Assembly: GCF_030534335.1 (NCBI RefSeq)
Contig: NZ_CP130565.1
Span: forward strand, 193,501-257,500
Direction of reading: 5' to 3'
DNA length: 64,000 nt
Source: Marivirga harenae
GTDB taxonomy: Bacteria > Bacteroidota > Bacteroidia > Cytophagales > Cyclobacteriaceae
A program made the translations under genes and the position numbers. Shown piece after piece: positions 51,946-61,871 of this stretch; within the stretch, counting starts at the first letter, position 1, and each line of letters starts with the position of its first letter. The notes under the pieces are model-generated. The model was not told the DNA's origin and made no database searches. It saw only the letters and a program-made list of their open reading frames with translations.

Positions 51946-54687
51946 TTATCTAAAATTCCGAAGTTGATAGGTAAATGTTAGCATAAAATAGCGTTGAAGA
52001 ACTTGCGTTTGGCTTTCTTCCAGATATTGAGAAGTCACTTCTTGATTAAAACTTTGATTTTGACCTAGTAAATCAAAAACAGATAATTCTAATTCTCCTC
52101 TGTCGTCTTTCAAAAACTTTTTTGCAAGGCCCATATTCCACAGGGTGTAATTTGTATCAAAACTATTATTTATTCCAGTGTATTTCTGGTAAGAAGCTTC
52201 ATTTCGAAATACAAATCCCTTTGGAAATATCAAATTGACCGTTGACCCAACAGTCTGTGTGTAATATTGATTGTTTGTTTTGGATTGTAAGGAGTTTAGA
52301 ACACGACTTCCTGCGACCTGATAATAGACATTATAATCTATATTTTCACTAATATTACTCACTAAGCCCACCTTTAAATCAGCAGAATACGTCTCAGCTG
52401 TATTACTTACCCCATTGGTCAATCCTGGTAAATTAACATATCCAAGCCCTGCCGATAGATTCAAGTTATTTTTAATAGGAGAAATGAGCACTCCGTAGGT
52501 TGTATTATTTCGGACTGACCAATAACCATCGAAGTTGGTTGGACTTGTAATCTGAGCACCTTTTGTCAAAACAACTCCTCCAGCAGAGACAGAATCTTCT
52601 GCAATGATGGCTGTACTATTCCCAATATAATTATTGCTGGTTTTTATACTCGTTCTATTTGATAGCGTGGCGTTTATGTCAAAATAATTCTTTTGAAGTC
52701 GGAAATCTAAATTATGATTGTATGACAAATCTAGATTAGGATTACCAGCTGATAAGAACAAAGGATTACTATTATCTACCACCGTCTGAAGTTGGCTAGC
52801 ACTGGGAACTGTGGTAGTGGCTGCATATCTTAGAAAGAAGTTACCGTCCTCACCTAATGGAAAGCGCGTAAGCAATGAAGGTAAAAAGTTACCAAAATTC
52901 TGATTTGACCGCTCATTAGTTAGAGACAATAAGTTGCTATTTTTTAAAGCAGCATATTGATAGGAAAGTCTGATATCAAAGATATTACCATATTTATTAT
53001 TTGAATAGCTAATACCTGGTAAATGGGTTTGGTAAACGCTCTCAATCGTATTCGACAATTCACTACTAAACACCTTGGCTGAAGCGTTCTCTTCTAAAAA
53101 GAAAGTTTCGGTTTCAATATTCCGAACTGAATTATTAAAAGTGTAGCTGGCTGCTACTTGACCAGTCAGACCCACAGGCTCAGTATAAGTGACTGTTGCT
53201 CCTGTTGACAATTCATATTCTTCAGTATTGTAATCAATCAGTGAATCAAGTACTAAATCCTCATATAAACTTTCACGTGTGGTCGGTTGATATTTAGTAT
53301 TTAGATCAAGGGATACTGTTCTACCTACCTTTTCGAATTTATGCTGGAAGATCAGGTTATTGGTGAAATTCAAAGAATTGTTAAAGCTGTTGTAGCTATT
53401 TGAAGTTTCATTCAATAGCTCTTCCTCATCGGTCAAAGTCTTACCAAAGGTAGTTTCATTGCTTTCATTATCCTGATAGCTAATTGCGGATCTAAGCAAT
53501 AAACTATTATTCTCATTAAATTCATGGTTAAGCCTCAAATTCAATCGATGATTGGTGTTGTTAGTAGTCGTTTGTTGCTCTTCAGAATAAAATTGAGATC
53601 CATTAGTAAGAAAAGTTTCTCGACTCAATAGTGCGTCATTATTATTGATGGAGTTATTAAAAAAGTAACTTCCTTCGAAAGTCGTTCTTGTCGATAATTC
53701 ATCACTAAAATTTAGACCAGAGGAATGAGTCGAAGTTATTCCATCTTGTGTCCCAGTAATGAAGGTCTGATCTCCTCCTCTGCGCGCTCCACCTCTGTTT
53801 CCACCAGCGCTGACTCCAATGAGATCCTCACTTCCAAAATTCTGCTGATTGATATTATTTGACATTCCCAAGAAAGTTATTCGTTGATCTCCATCGAAGA
53901 AATTAAGAGTGGCTCCAGCTTTGTACAATCCATTTTCTCCATATCCAGCATATAGTTTTCCAAATTGACCATTTCTCTTGTCTTCTTTGGTAACCACATT
54001 CATGGTTTTGGTGGTATTACCGTCATCAAAACCGGTTAGCCTAGCTTGGTCGCTTTCCTCATCATAAACTTGTATTTTATCCACTATATCAGCTGGAATA
54101 GTATTGAGAGAGAGTAAAGGATCTTGTCCAAAAAATCTCTTTCCATCCAGTAAGACCTGTTGTACACTTTCACCATTTGCAGTGACCCCATCACTGCTAA
54201 TAACAATTCCAGGCATTTTGCTTACTAAGTCTTTGGCCGATGCATCTGGATTGGTTTTATAAGCTAAAGCGTTAAATTGAGTTGTATCTCCTATCTGCTG
54301 AACCGCTACCACTTTTCCCTTTACTACAACCTCATTCAAAGAGGTGACATCTGGTTCCAATTTGATAAGTCCTAGATCAGTATCAGGTAATGATATTCTA
54401 ATAATTTTAGCGAAAGTCTTATAACCCACATAGGATATTCTTAATTTATAAAAGGCCTGCTCCAATTCGTTCATTTGAAATCTTCCTTCTGCATCAGCTA
54501 CAGCATATTTGGAGCGTGCTGAATCTTTTACATTCACCAATAATACTGAGGCACCGACAAGCGGCAAACCATCTGAATTATCCTGCAATAAGCCAGACAC
54601 AGAGATTGTCTGTGCCTGACTTTGAGCATTTAAATTTATGGCATTAATTGATAGTAAAATTACTACAAATAACAGCTTCTTTTTCAT
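51946..54687 (-). CDS. TonB-dependent-type outer-membrane barrel protein
   Basis: A 913-residue protein with signal peptide (ends near LNAQ). A carboxypeptidase-D-like beta-sandwich lies at about 28-115 (VSGLLQDNSDGLPLVGASVL), a plug-like domain at about 130-235 (SKMPGIVISSDGVTANGESV, VLLDGKRFFG), and a barrel of the OMP_b-brl_3 type follows. A Gly/Arg-rich loop (about 285-300) stands in the first barrel strands. The ligand is unknown. It overlaps the small Spy-like gene upstream by 4 bp (ATGA), so the two are coupled. Confidence 0.88.
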   Translation of the reverse strand: MKKKLLFVVILLSINAINLNAQSQAQTISVSGLLQDNSDGLPLVGASVLLVNVKDSARSKYAVADAEGRFQMNELEQAFYKLRISYVGYKTFAKIIRISLPDTDLGLIKLEPDVTSLNEVVVKGKVVAVQQIGDTTQFNALAYKTNPDASAKDLVSKMPGIVISSDGVTANGESVQQVLLDGKRFFGQDPLLSLNTIPADIVDKIQVYDEESDQARLTGFDDGNTTKTMNVVTKEDKRNGQFGKLYAGYGENGLYKAGATLNFFDGDQRITFLGMSNNINQQNFGSEDLIGVSAGGNRGGARRGGDQTFITGTQDGITSTHSSGLNFSDELSTRTTFEGSYFFNNSINNNDALLSRETFLTNGSQFYSEEQQTTTNNTNHRLNLRLNHEFNENNSLLLRSAISYQDNESNETTFGKTLTDEEELLNETSNSYNSFNNSLNFTNNLIFQHKFEKVGRTVSLDLNTKYQPTTRESLYEDLVLDSLIDYNTEEYELSTGATVTYTEPVGLTGQVAASYTFNNSVRNIETETFFLEENASAKVFSSELSNTIESVYQTHLPGISYSNNKYGNIFDIRLSYQYAALKNSNLLSLTNERSNQNFGNFLPSLLTRFPLGEDGNFFLRYAATTTVPSASQLQTVVDNSNPLFLSAGNPNLDLSYNHNLDFRLQKNYFDINATLSNRTSIKTSNNYIGNSTAIIAEDSVSAGGVVLTKGAQITSPTNFDGYWSVRNNTTYGVLISPIKNNLNLSAGLGYVNLPGLTNGVSNTAETYSADLKVGLVSNISENIDYNVYYQVAGSRVLNSLQSKTNNQYYTQTVGSTVNLIFPKGFVFRNEASYQKYTGINNSFDTNYTLWNMGLAKKFLKDDRGELELSVFDLLGQNQSFNQEVTSQYLEESQTQVLQRYFMLTFTYQLRNFR

Positions 54688-55091
54688 TGGTCTTCAGTTT
54701 CCATCTCTGAATCTCTGCCCTTTCTCTTGGCTCTTGATTGAGAAATACTTTCATAGATTTTATATTGTTCTTCGCTTAAGACATCCTTAACAAGTGTGTC
54801 TTTTTCTGTTCTAATGGCTTCCATTTTTTCTCTTCTACTCTCTCGGTCTCCAGAACTTCTTAACTCTTCCATGGTTTCCTCCAGCGTCACTTGAAACTCC
54901 TCATAAATACCATCTAATAAGAGCTTTTGATCGCTGCTTAGATCTTCAACCTTCTCATACAAAGCTTGCTTCTCTCTTTTGATCATTTCCTCTGGTCCTC
55001 CCCCGGGTCTACCCCCTCTGGGCCCTTGTGAAAAGGCACTGAAACTAAGGGTGAAGAATGCTACTACTGCTAAAAATTTTATCGTTTTCAT
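54684..55091 (-). CDS. Small exported Spy-like protein
   Basis: A protein of 135 residues from the ATG at 55091 (an ATG seven codons upstream gives a poorer signal peptide). The signal peptide ends near FSQ. A Gly/Pro/Arg-rich stretch (GPRGGRPGGGPEEM) follows, then two helices with LTxxQ-like boxes (LSSDQKLLLDGIYEEF and VLSEEQYKIYESI). It resembles Spy/CpxP-type periplasmic chaperones. Translational coupling with the barrel receptor suggests it helps the receptor or responds to envelope stress. Another Spy-like gene lies 5 kb away beside the sigma factor. Confidence 0.7.
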   Translation of the reverse strand: MKTIKFLAVVAFFTLSFSAFSQGPRGGRPGGGPEEMIKREKQALYEKVEDLSSDQKLLLDGIYEEFQVTLEETMEELRSSGDRESRREKMEAIRTEKDTLVKDVLSEEQYKIYESISQSRAKRKGRDSEMETEDQ

Positions 55092-55784
55092 TCTATTATT
55101 TATTTGATTCAATGGTTAGACGCGAAAAAAGAAAACATCCCTCGCCACCCTCGAAAAAAATAATTTTATAGCAATATGGATCTATTGCGAGGGAGAAGAA
55201 AATGCGTAGCGTCCAAAGAAGAAAAGAGTGTATCGTCCTAAAATTACTTTACTATGGTTCGACCTATGCAGTATGGTTCGATCCCATTAATGATTTTTTT
55301 CGCACTCATTTTTAGCAATAGAGAGAACCTTTACCTTGCTTTCAATATTTGAATTTCTAGCATTATATTTCCCGTGCCAGCTTCTCTATCAAGATCTAAC
55401 AGCAAGGAGTATGAAGTGCTATCATTAATCTTTTGGGATCTGAAGTTAGAGAGAAATTCATATGAAAAACTGATCTTACTGTCTATTCAGCACTCATAAT
55501 GTGCTATAAATATGTTTGCTTGTAGAGCTACTGAACTAATCATAGTTCGATGGTCAAGTCTTAGGTATTCTCTACGAAAACACGTAATATAAACAGTGAC
55601 TATCACTTATAGACGTAGAGAAAATGCTTGCATTAGCGTTGACAGCTTGCTTTTTAATATTCGAATTAGCGATACCGCACACCTATTACAAACAGAACAT
55701 TATAAACTACCTAAGGAGTAAGTGGTCTGGAAAATAATGTTAATTTTGTTCTTTTTCAGGGTATTTTAAGACTAGATAAATGCC
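55092..55784. other. Intergenic region without visible genes
   Basis: About 690 bp. A 10-bp direct repeat TATGGTTCGA occurs at 55253-55262 and 55272-55281 (19 bp apart) and might be a binding site upstream of the Spy-like/receptor pair. Nothing else stands out. Confidence 0.4.
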
Positions 55785-55816
55785 AAAAAAAGGTATCGAA
55801 TTAGACTTCGACACCC
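55785..55816 (-). terminator. Terminator of the rhodanese gene
   Basis: On the minus strand the stem GGTGTCGAA/TTCGATACC (one mismatch; plus-strand 55808-55816 and 55793-55801) with a 6-nt loop is followed by a run of T. It lies 23 bp after the rhodanese stop. Confidence 0.7.
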
Positions 55817-55838
55817 TCAAATAGATCATTTGTTTTCC

Positions 55839-56840
55839 TTAATCGATTGTTGGGGTACCAACCAATTCTTCTTTCGGATCGATTTCGAAAGGAAGATTAT
55901 CGTCATGACTCCATTCTGTCCATGATCCATCATAATTTTTGACATTTTTGTATCCTAAAAGCTCACTCAGGACAAACTGAGTATGCGCTGACCTAACTCC
56001 AGTGTGACAGTAGGCTATAATCTTTTTATCTTTTGTTACACCTTTTGATTCGTACAAATACATGAGATCAGCCGCTTCTTTGAAACGAAATGATTCATCG
56101 TAATCTATGGTATTTGCCCAATCAATATGAATACTTTTTGGAAGTCTTCCAGCTTTTGCTGCTCCATTTTTTAGCATCTTTCCAGTGTATTCATCCAAAG
56201 TTCTGACGTCCAACAAGATAACATTCGGATCATCTAAGGCAGCTATTACTTCCTCTTTGGACGCATAATGCGCTATAGATTCCTTTGTTGAATCAAATAC
56301 AAAAGGAGTAGTAATGCTTACTAACTGTACCGGTGTAGTATCAAGCGAAAAACCTGCATCAGTCCAGCCGTTCTTTCCACCGTTGATAATGCGTACTTTA
56401 TCGTGACCATATCTTCTCAAAATAAAAACGAAGCGCAGTGCATCTACATTACCCTTCGTATCATATATAATAATCTCGTGATCGGAAGAAGCACCAAGAC
56501 GAGTTAATAAAGTTTCCATTTTTTCTTTAGTGGCTATCATCCCTCCATAATCGTAGTCTTCTCGATTTTCGTATTCAGATCTCCAAATATTAAGCGCACC
56601 CGGGACATGGCTTGATTCGTAATCTTCTAATTTGGATACTTCAATTAAAGTAAAGGTTGCACTATTTTCAATCATTTGTTTTACATCAGTTGCCTCTACA
56701 AGGTAAGCATCATTATAATAATCAATTTTTGGAGCTTCTTTTTGAGCTGAACTATCTTCCTGCGAAGATTTTTGGTTTCCACATGCCACGATGATCATCA
56801 GGGCAAAAAGCGTTATTAGATATTTTATCGATGAATTCAT
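55839..56840 (-). CDS. Tandem-rhodanese sulfurtransferase lipoprotein
   Basis: A 333-residue protein with lipoprotein signal (lipobox VAC, Cys20). Two rhodanese domains: an inactive N-terminal one (about 45-180; DYESSHVPGALNIWRSE) and a C-terminal one (about 190-320) with the active loop Cys278 in YCHTGVRSA. This is the thiosulfate/3-mercaptopyruvate sulfurtransferase form. As a lipoprotein it would act in the periplasm, moving sulfane sulfur from thiosulfate to an acceptor. It follows the porin gene by 36 bp. Confidence 0.9.
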   Translation of the reverse strand: MNSSIKYLITLFALMIIVACGNQKSSQEDSSAQKEAPKIDYYNDAYLVEATDVKQMIENSATFTLIEVSKLEDYESSHVPGALNIWRSEYENREDYDYGGMIATKEKMETLLTRLGASSDHEIIIYDTKGNVDALRFVFILRRYGHDKVRIINGGKNGWTDAGFSLDTTPVQLVSITTPFVFDSTKESIAHYASKEEVIAALDDPNVILLDVRTLDEYTGKMLKNGAAKAGRLPKSIHIDWANTIDYDESFRFKEAADLMYLYESKGVTKDKKIIAYCHTGVRSAHTQFVLSELLGYKNVKNYDGSWTEWSHDDNLPFEIDPKEELVGTPTID

Positions 56841-56876
56841 TTTATTTTGGTTTTGCTACTGATTAAACTTTTTTTT

Positions 56877-58169
56877 TTAAAATATGGCGTTTAGACCGAT
56901 TACAAAGTAATTTCCTCGTTGGATTGAAAGCCCTTGCTGTCCAGTCCACTGATTTCTTCCAGGTGTACCTTGCTGAATTACATAATGGGCGATCCATTTA
57001 AGTCTGTGTGTATTCTGGTAAAAATTAAAACCTACATTATAAGTATCATTGCTTCCAGAAAAAGATCCTACTGCGTGTGCTTCTTTTTGTGCCATCGCCT
57101 CTTCAGCACCATTGTATTGCATCCACATTACTGTCGGCTCTAAAATTTTTCCGTCTACAAGTATGTTATATGAAGCCCTAATATGGCCTGTGTTAGCGTT
57201 GTACACATTCAGACCACCAACACCCTTATCTCCTCCTTCGCGGCTGAGTAAATGCCAGTCCCCATCAATGTTTAATGGACCCCAGTTTAAAAGGAAGTCG
57301 GCACTAAGAGAAGTGTTTAGATCAAAGAGACCTGTTTCGCCCTGATAGCTACCACCGAGACCTATTGAAAGACCATATCGTTCATTGTAATAATTGGACT
57401 TATATCCTATTGTATATTTACTCATTTCAGGATCACCGAAATTAAACACTGTCCGGCCCACGAATAGAGGAGCTGCAGAAGTACCGACTGAATTTTGTCC
57501 ACCAGGTAGATCGGTTGTTACTACAGGATTAAAAATTCCCGCATTGTAATTGATCTGAAAACCTTCCGTGTCATTGAATAGAAGACCCCCGACATTGATA
57601 CCTGGTGTTCGCCCAGACCCAATACCTGTCAAGTGAAATCTAATATAATTTTGCTGAATAGCCTTGTCTCCGGAAGTGGTGGCAAAGCTTGAAGTAATAC
57701 TTTCCCTACCTAGTTGCGGTCTAAAATAACCCCCCGTTATGATTAGGCTCTCACTATCTGATAATTTCGCATGGAAAAAGGCATCCCAAATACCAAATCC
57801 TACATCATGTACTTCACTAGGACCAAAACTTGCATTAAGCTCATCTTTACCTACACCATCATAAAATGTAACTAAAGTGAAGTTGAGCCAAGAGTATGGA
57901 TTAGCTCTAAAACCTAATCGAGCACGCCTTAAGTGGATATTGAAGCGATTTTCTACATCCTCAAAAGTGCCATCTCCATCCAAATCTGCTCTCATGCCTA
58001 TTGTCTGAACACCCCAAAGCTGTACCATCATAAACGGATCGATCTTGAAATTAGGATTCTTTTCAATCCAAGTCGGTTTTTTTGCCTGACCGTAAGAACT
58101 GAGAGTATCTAGTACAGTCAAAAGCACCAAAACCAGTGTTACTCTACTTATTTGTTTTTTAAAATTCAT
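56877..58169 (-). CDS. Outer-membrane porin (phosphate-selective porin O/P-like)
   Basis: A 430-residue protein with a signal peptide (ends near SYGQA) and a 16-strand-like barrel pattern ending in phenylalanine (YFVIGLNAIF), as outer-membrane insertion signals do. The section WGVQTIGMRADLDGDGTFED and RLGFRANPYSWLNFTLVTFY is typical for the porin O/P group in Bacteroidota. Substrate preference cannot be read; with a rhodanese and a TauE/SafE permease next to it, anions such as thiosulfate or sulfite are plausible. Confidence 0.8.
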   Translation of the reverse strand: MNFKKQISRVTLVLVLLTVLDTLSSYGQAKKPTWIEKNPNFKIDPFMMVQLWGVQTIGMRADLDGDGTFEDVENRFNIHLRRARLGFRANPYSWLNFTLVTFYDGVGKDELNASFGPSEVHDVGFGIWDAFFHAKLSDSESLIITGGYFRPQLGRESITSSFATTSGDKAIQQNYIRFHLTGIGSGRTPGINVGGLLFNDTEGFQINYNAGIFNPVVTTDLPGGQNSVGTSAAPLFVGRTVFNFGDPEMSKYTIGYKSNYYNERYGLSIGLGGSYQGETGLFDLNTSLSADFLLNWGPLNIDGDWHLLSREGGDKGVGGLNVYNANTGHIRASYNILVDGKILEPTVMWMQYNGAEEAMAQKEAHAVGSFSGSNDTYNVGFNFYQNTHRLKWIAHYVIQQGTPGRNQWTGQQGLSIQRGNYFVIGLNAIF

Positions 58170-58522
58170 TAAATAAAGTCACGGTCAGAAATTTTACACA
58201 TTTCGACCATTATAAACTACAAGAAAAAGAAATCTCAGGAATCACACTGTAACTAATGCTACATATAATGGGATATGTGCAGGTTTCTTTACTTGAAAAT
58301 ATTTGTTATTAAAATCATGTGGTGGCTAATATTTGAAAACTATTGCCAAAAAAGTAAATGCAATAGTTATTTAGTGAGAAGGGGAAATCCTTTGATACGG
58401 GGGAGGGCAAAAATAACAGATTGAAAATACTATCAGCTAATGAAAATATAGAAATCCCATGACGGGCAATAGTGAGCGCACTGCAAGATGGTTTCATAAG
58501 AGATTCAATGCTAAACCATTCA
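58170..58522. other. Intergenic region before the porin gene
   Basis: About 350 bp. A 75-codon minus-strand frame (58315-58542) overlaps the end of the TauE gene and has no signature; I read it as chance. The promoter of the porin-rhodanese pair should be here. Confidence 0.4.
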
Positions 58523-59302
58523 TTAAAGTATGTTGAGTGCATTTACCAAAAGCACCCTCACTCCTATTATGAACACTAACACTGCAGTTATTACTTTCAT
58601 CCCGCTAGGTGAAAGCTTTTTAAAACTTAATCGAACACCTACTTGCCCTCCTGTCAAAACAGCTAAACCAAGAGCTATAAGCATAGAAACAGGTGCATTA
58701 AAAGTTTGAGAGTAGAAAAGTCCTCCTAAGCCAGAGATTGAATTAACTAAAATGAAAAAACTCGACAGTGCAGCTATTTTAACAGATGTCCCCCATTTTA
58801 AGTAATATAAAATAGGTGCAAGAAAAATACCACCCCCAATGCCAACCATACCAGACACAAATCCTATACCAGCACCCAATATATAGTGTATGAAAGCAGG
58901 ATACTTCTTAGTTACTTCTCGCTCAAAGCCTGAATAGTTTTTGGCTTGCCAAATCAGGAAAATCGCAGCAATTATTAACACGCCACCCAGTATCACAAAA
59001 AACACTTGCTCTTCTAGTTTAAACGAGGCTCCAGCAAAGGCCATAGGTACACTAGTGATTACAAATGGAAAGAAATCAGCTATTTTAAAATGCCCTTTTT
59101 TTATAAACCAATAGGTACTTCCAACCACGACAATAATATTGCATACCAAAGCTAATGACCTCATTGTAAAAAATGAAACTGCCAATAAGGCAAGAATCGC
59201 TAAATAGCTAGAACCACCGCCAAAGCCGACTGAACCATATAATACTGCTATCACGAAGAAAAGAATACATAAAAATATTATACTCGTTAAGCTTAAAATC
59301 AT
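58523..59302 (-). CDS. TauE/SafE-family anion permease
   Basis: A protein of 259 residues from the ATG at 59302 with about eight membrane helices. The two halves each carry the family motif: AVLYGSVGFGGGSSYLA and SGMVGIGGGIFLAP. A charged loop sits in the middle. Members export or import sulfite, sulfoacetate or related organosulfonates. The gene is divergent to moeA with 54 bp between the starts, so both must share a promoter region. With the rhodanese and porin genes it forms a minus-strand group. Confidence 0.88.
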   Translation of the reverse strand: MILSLTSIIFLCILFFVIAVLYGSVGFGGGSSYLAILALLAVSFFTMRSLALVCNIIVVVGSTYWFIKKGHFKIADFFPFVITSVPMAFAGASFKLEEQVFFVILGGVLIIAAIFLIWQAKNYSGFEREVTKKYPAFIHYILGAGIGFVSGMVGIGGGIFLAPILYYLKWGTSVKIAALSSFFILVNSISGLGGLFYSQTFNAPVSMLIALGLAVLTGGQVGVRLSFKKLSPSGMKVITAVLVFIIGVRVLLVNALNIL

Positions 59303-59355
59303 AGTGTTTTTTAAAAATATATGAGGCAACTTCTAATTCAAACCGTTATATTTAT

Positions 59356-60552
59356 GTGAATATAACGGAAATTTTGATTACTGTAGAAAAAGCCATATCG
59401 CTAATTAAAGAAAACGTACAATGCACTTCTAAAACGGAGATGATCTCCATTGAAAAAGCAAAGGGATATGTACTGGCTGAAGATATTGCTGCACCTATAA
59501 ACCTTCCTCCCTTTAGACAATCAGCCATGGACGGTTACGCTTTGCATTTAAGCGATACGGATACTTATACTGTTAGAGGCGAAATAAAGGCAGGTGATGT
59601 ACCATCAATTGATCTTTCTGCTGGAGAAGCTGTTCGTATTTTTACGGGAGCTCAAGTTCCAACAACAGCAGATACAGTTGTGAAGCAAGAACTAACTGCC
59701 AAAGATAAAAATACGATCAGAATTGAAGGGGAAATTACTTTAGGAAGCAATATTCGCCCGATTGGCGAGCAAATTAAAAAGGACACGCTCGCACTCCCTA
59801 AGCAAACAACACTCTTTCCAAGCACTTTAGGTTATTTGGCCGGTCTGGGCATAACGCAAGTACTTACCTACAAAAAACCAACCGTTGCTATAGTAGTAAC
59901 AGGTAATGAATTAGTAGAAATAGGCACGCCCCTGTCGGATGGTAAAGTATATGAGAGTAATGCTATAATGCTTAAAAATGCACTAGCCAGCTTGGGTATT
60001 CAGGAAGTTATAATTCAAAAAGTAACTGATGAGTACCATGAAACGGAAACGATTTTAAATAAAATGCTCAACAATTACGACTTTACAATCGTCTCCGGTG
60101 GTATTTCAGTGGGTGATTATGATTTTGTGGGCGATGCCCTTGCAGCCATAGGTGTTGATGAAGTCTTCTATAAAGTCAAACAAAAGCCTGGTAAACCGCT
60201 GTACTTTGGTAAAAAGAATAATCGTTTTGCTTTTGCGCTGCCTGGTAATCCTGCTTCAGCACTAAGTTGTTTTTACGTATATGTGGCTTTGGCAATTACC
60301 AGGTATTCGGGAAAGGAAAGGTCTGATGTACTTAGTCAGAGGCTTACCGCTGTCAACAGTTTTACTTCAAATGGAACTAGAGCGCAATTTCTTAAAGCGC
60401 TTGCAACAGCAGAAAAGGTTGAAATATTAGATGGTCAAGCATCGTCAATGCTTCGGTCTTTTGCGGTAGCAAACGCATTAGTTTATTTGCCAGAAGGTGA
60501 ACAAACAATAAATAAAGGAAGCGAAGTTAATGTACTTTTATTACCTCAATAA
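59356..60552 (+). CDS. moeA: Molybdopterin molybdenumtransferase MoeA
   Basis: A 398-residue protein, normal length for MoeA. The start is GTG (59356); the frame before it has no ATG. Hallmarks: PINLPPFRQSAMDGYAL near residue 55, FTGAQVPTTADTVVKQE, the MogA-like core TIVSGGISVGDYDFV, and the Mo-insertion loop ALPGNPASALSCF. It inserts molybdenum into adenylated molybdopterin in the cytoplasm. First gene of the Moco operon; 3 bp separate it from the next gene. Confidence 0.95.
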   Translation: MNITEILITVEKAISLIKENVQCTSKTEMISIEKAKGYVLAEDIAAPINLPPFRQSAMDGYALHLSDTDTYTVRGEIKAGDVPSIDLSAGEAVRIFTGAQVPTTADTVVKQELTAKDKNTIRIEGEITLGSNIRPIGEQIKKDTLALPKQTTLFPSTLGYLAGLGITQVLTYKKPTVAIVVTGNELVEIGTPLSDGKVYESNAIMLKNALASLGIQEVIIQKVTDEYHETETILNKMLNNYDFTIVSGGISVGDYDFVGDALAAIGVDEVFYKVKQKPGKPLYFGKKNNRFAFALPGNPASALSCFYVYVALAITRYSGKERSDVLSQRLTAVNSFTSNGTRAQFLKALATAEKVEILDGQASSMLRSFAVANALVYLPEGEQTINKGSEVNVLLLPQ

Positions 60553-60555
60553 ATT

Positions 60556-60888
60556 ATGAGCTATCAGATAAAATTCAAATTATGGATTGAAGCAGATGAA
60601 TATTCCTTTTTAGGCAATGGTCGTATTAAACTGTTAAAGGCAGTAGACGAACTTGGCTCTTTGAGCAAGGCCGCTAAGCACTTAAATATATCTTACAAGA
60701 AAGCGTGGGATCTCATTAAAAGTGTCAATGATGCAGGAGAAGAAGAAATGACGATCACCACAACGGGAGGAAATACTGGTGGTGGCATGAAACTCACACC
60801 ATATGCAAAAACAATGATTAGTCAATTTGAGCATTTACAAAATCAGACCGCTGATTTTATTGATCATCACCCTTTTAATAAGAAGTAA
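60556..60888 (+). CDS. ModE-type winged-helix protein lacking the molybdate-binding part
   Basis: A 110-residue protein with the ModE/LysR-type winged helix: LLKAVDELGSLSKAAKHLNI, SYKKAWDLIKSVNDAG, and the wing TTTGGNTGGGMKLTPYAK. Full ModE has two molybdate-binding domains behind it; here none follow. The short form could still bind DNA, with molybdate signalled by another protein. Its place in the Moco operon suggests it controls molybdenum genes. The next gene begins 2 bp later. Confidence 0.85.
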   Translation: MSYQIKFKLWIEADEYSFLGNGRIKLLKAVDELGSLSKAAKHLNISYKKAWDLIKSVNDAGEEEMTITTTGGNTGGGMKLTPYAKTMISQFEHLQNQTADFIDHHPFNKK

Positions 60889-60889
60889 A

Positions 60890-61132
60890 ATGAAGCATAA
60901 AATACATATTAAATATTTCGGTCAAATTGCAGAAGCGACCAACAAGACAAATGAATATCTTGATGTAGAGAAAAGTAGTGTAGAAGCTGTAATCAGTCAG
61001 TTAAACAACTCCTATCCTGCTTTAGTCTCTCAAGAATTTAATGTAGCTCTCGATCATAAGATCGTGGATAGGGAAACAGAAATCTCGAAAGATGTAGAAC
61101 TCGCATTATTACCACCATTTGCGGGAGGCTAA
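60890..61132 (+). CDS. moaD: Molybdopterin synthase small subunit MoaD
   Basis: An 80-residue ubiquitin-like protein from the ATG at 60890 (a longer frame from 60827 lies inside the upstream gene). It ends in the obligatory Gly-Gly (LLPPFAGG), which is activated by MoeB and carries the sulfur for molybdopterin. It pairs with MoaE, two genes downstream. Confidence 0.92.
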   Translation: MKHKIHIKYFGQIAEATNKTNEYLDVEKSSVEAVISQLNNSYPALVSQEFNVALDHKIVDRETEISKDVELALLPPFAGG

Positions 61133-61138
61133 AACAAA

Positions 61139-61858
61139 GTGATCGATAACGAAAGATACATAAGACAAATCCTACTTCCTGAGATAGGAATAGAAGGACA
61201 GGAAAAGATAAGTACTGCAAAAGTATTAGTGGTAGGAGCCGGAGGATTGGGGTGTCCTGCCATGCAGTACCTAGCTTCTTCAGGTGTAGGTACAATTGGT
61301 ATTGTAGATTTTGACAAGGTTTCTGCTTCCAATCTACATAGGCAGATCTTATATTCGATAGATGATATAGGTGTACCCAAAGTAGATGTAGCAAAAAGAC
61401 AATTAGAGAGAATTAATCCAAATTGTATCATTAAGAAGTATGACGTAATGTTATCTACTGAAAATGCAAAAACTATCATAAATGATTATGACATTATCAT
61501 TGATGCAACAGATATGATTTCAAGCCGCTATTTAATAAATGATACCTGCCTAGAGATGCAAAAGCCTTTTGTCTATGGGGCTGTATATAAGTATCAAGGT
61601 CAGGTGTCTGTCTTTAATCTGAATAATGGACCTACCTACAGATGTCTTTTTCCAAATCCTCCAATATCAAAAATTAAAGATTGCAATGAGAGTGGCATTC
61701 TACCTGTACTGCCTGGCATTATTGGGCTGATGCAAGCAACCGAAACGATCAAAATTATCACAGGATTAGGCAACCCATTATCTGGCACTGTTGGCTTATT
61801 TGATATAAAAACAATGCAATGGGAACATATTAAACTTTCGAGAAAGCAGACCATATAA
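61139..61858 (+). CDS. moeB: MoeB/ThiF-type adenylyltransferase
   Basis: A 239-residue E1-like enzyme, starting at GTG (61139). The nucleotide-binding GAGGLGCPAMQYLASSGVG motif, the DFDKVSASNLHRQ loop and the conserved IKDCNESGILPVLPGIIG region are all present. It adenylates the Gly-Gly end of MoaD. The C-terminal zinc-binding Cys pairs of E. coli MoeB are not seen, and no rhodanese domain is attached; the separate rhodanese lipoprotein nearby is periplasmic and so an unlikely sulfur donor. Confidence 0.88.
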   Translation: MIDNERYIRQILLPEIGIEGQEKISTAKVLVVGAGGLGCPAMQYLASSGVGTIGIVDFDKVSASNLHRQILYSIDDIGVPKVDVAKRQLERINPNCIIKKYDVMLSTENAKTIINDYDIIIDATDMISSRYLINDTCLEMQKPFVYGAVYKYQGQVSVFNLNNGPTYRCLFPNPPISKIKDCNESGILPVLPGIIGLMQATETIKIITGLGNPLSGTVGLFDIKTMQWEHIKLSRKQTI

Positions 61859-61871
61859 AACAATTAATATA

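Noticed and set aside
58315-58542. Minus-strand frame of 75 codons
   Set aside because: It overlaps the end of the TauE gene and lacks any signature.
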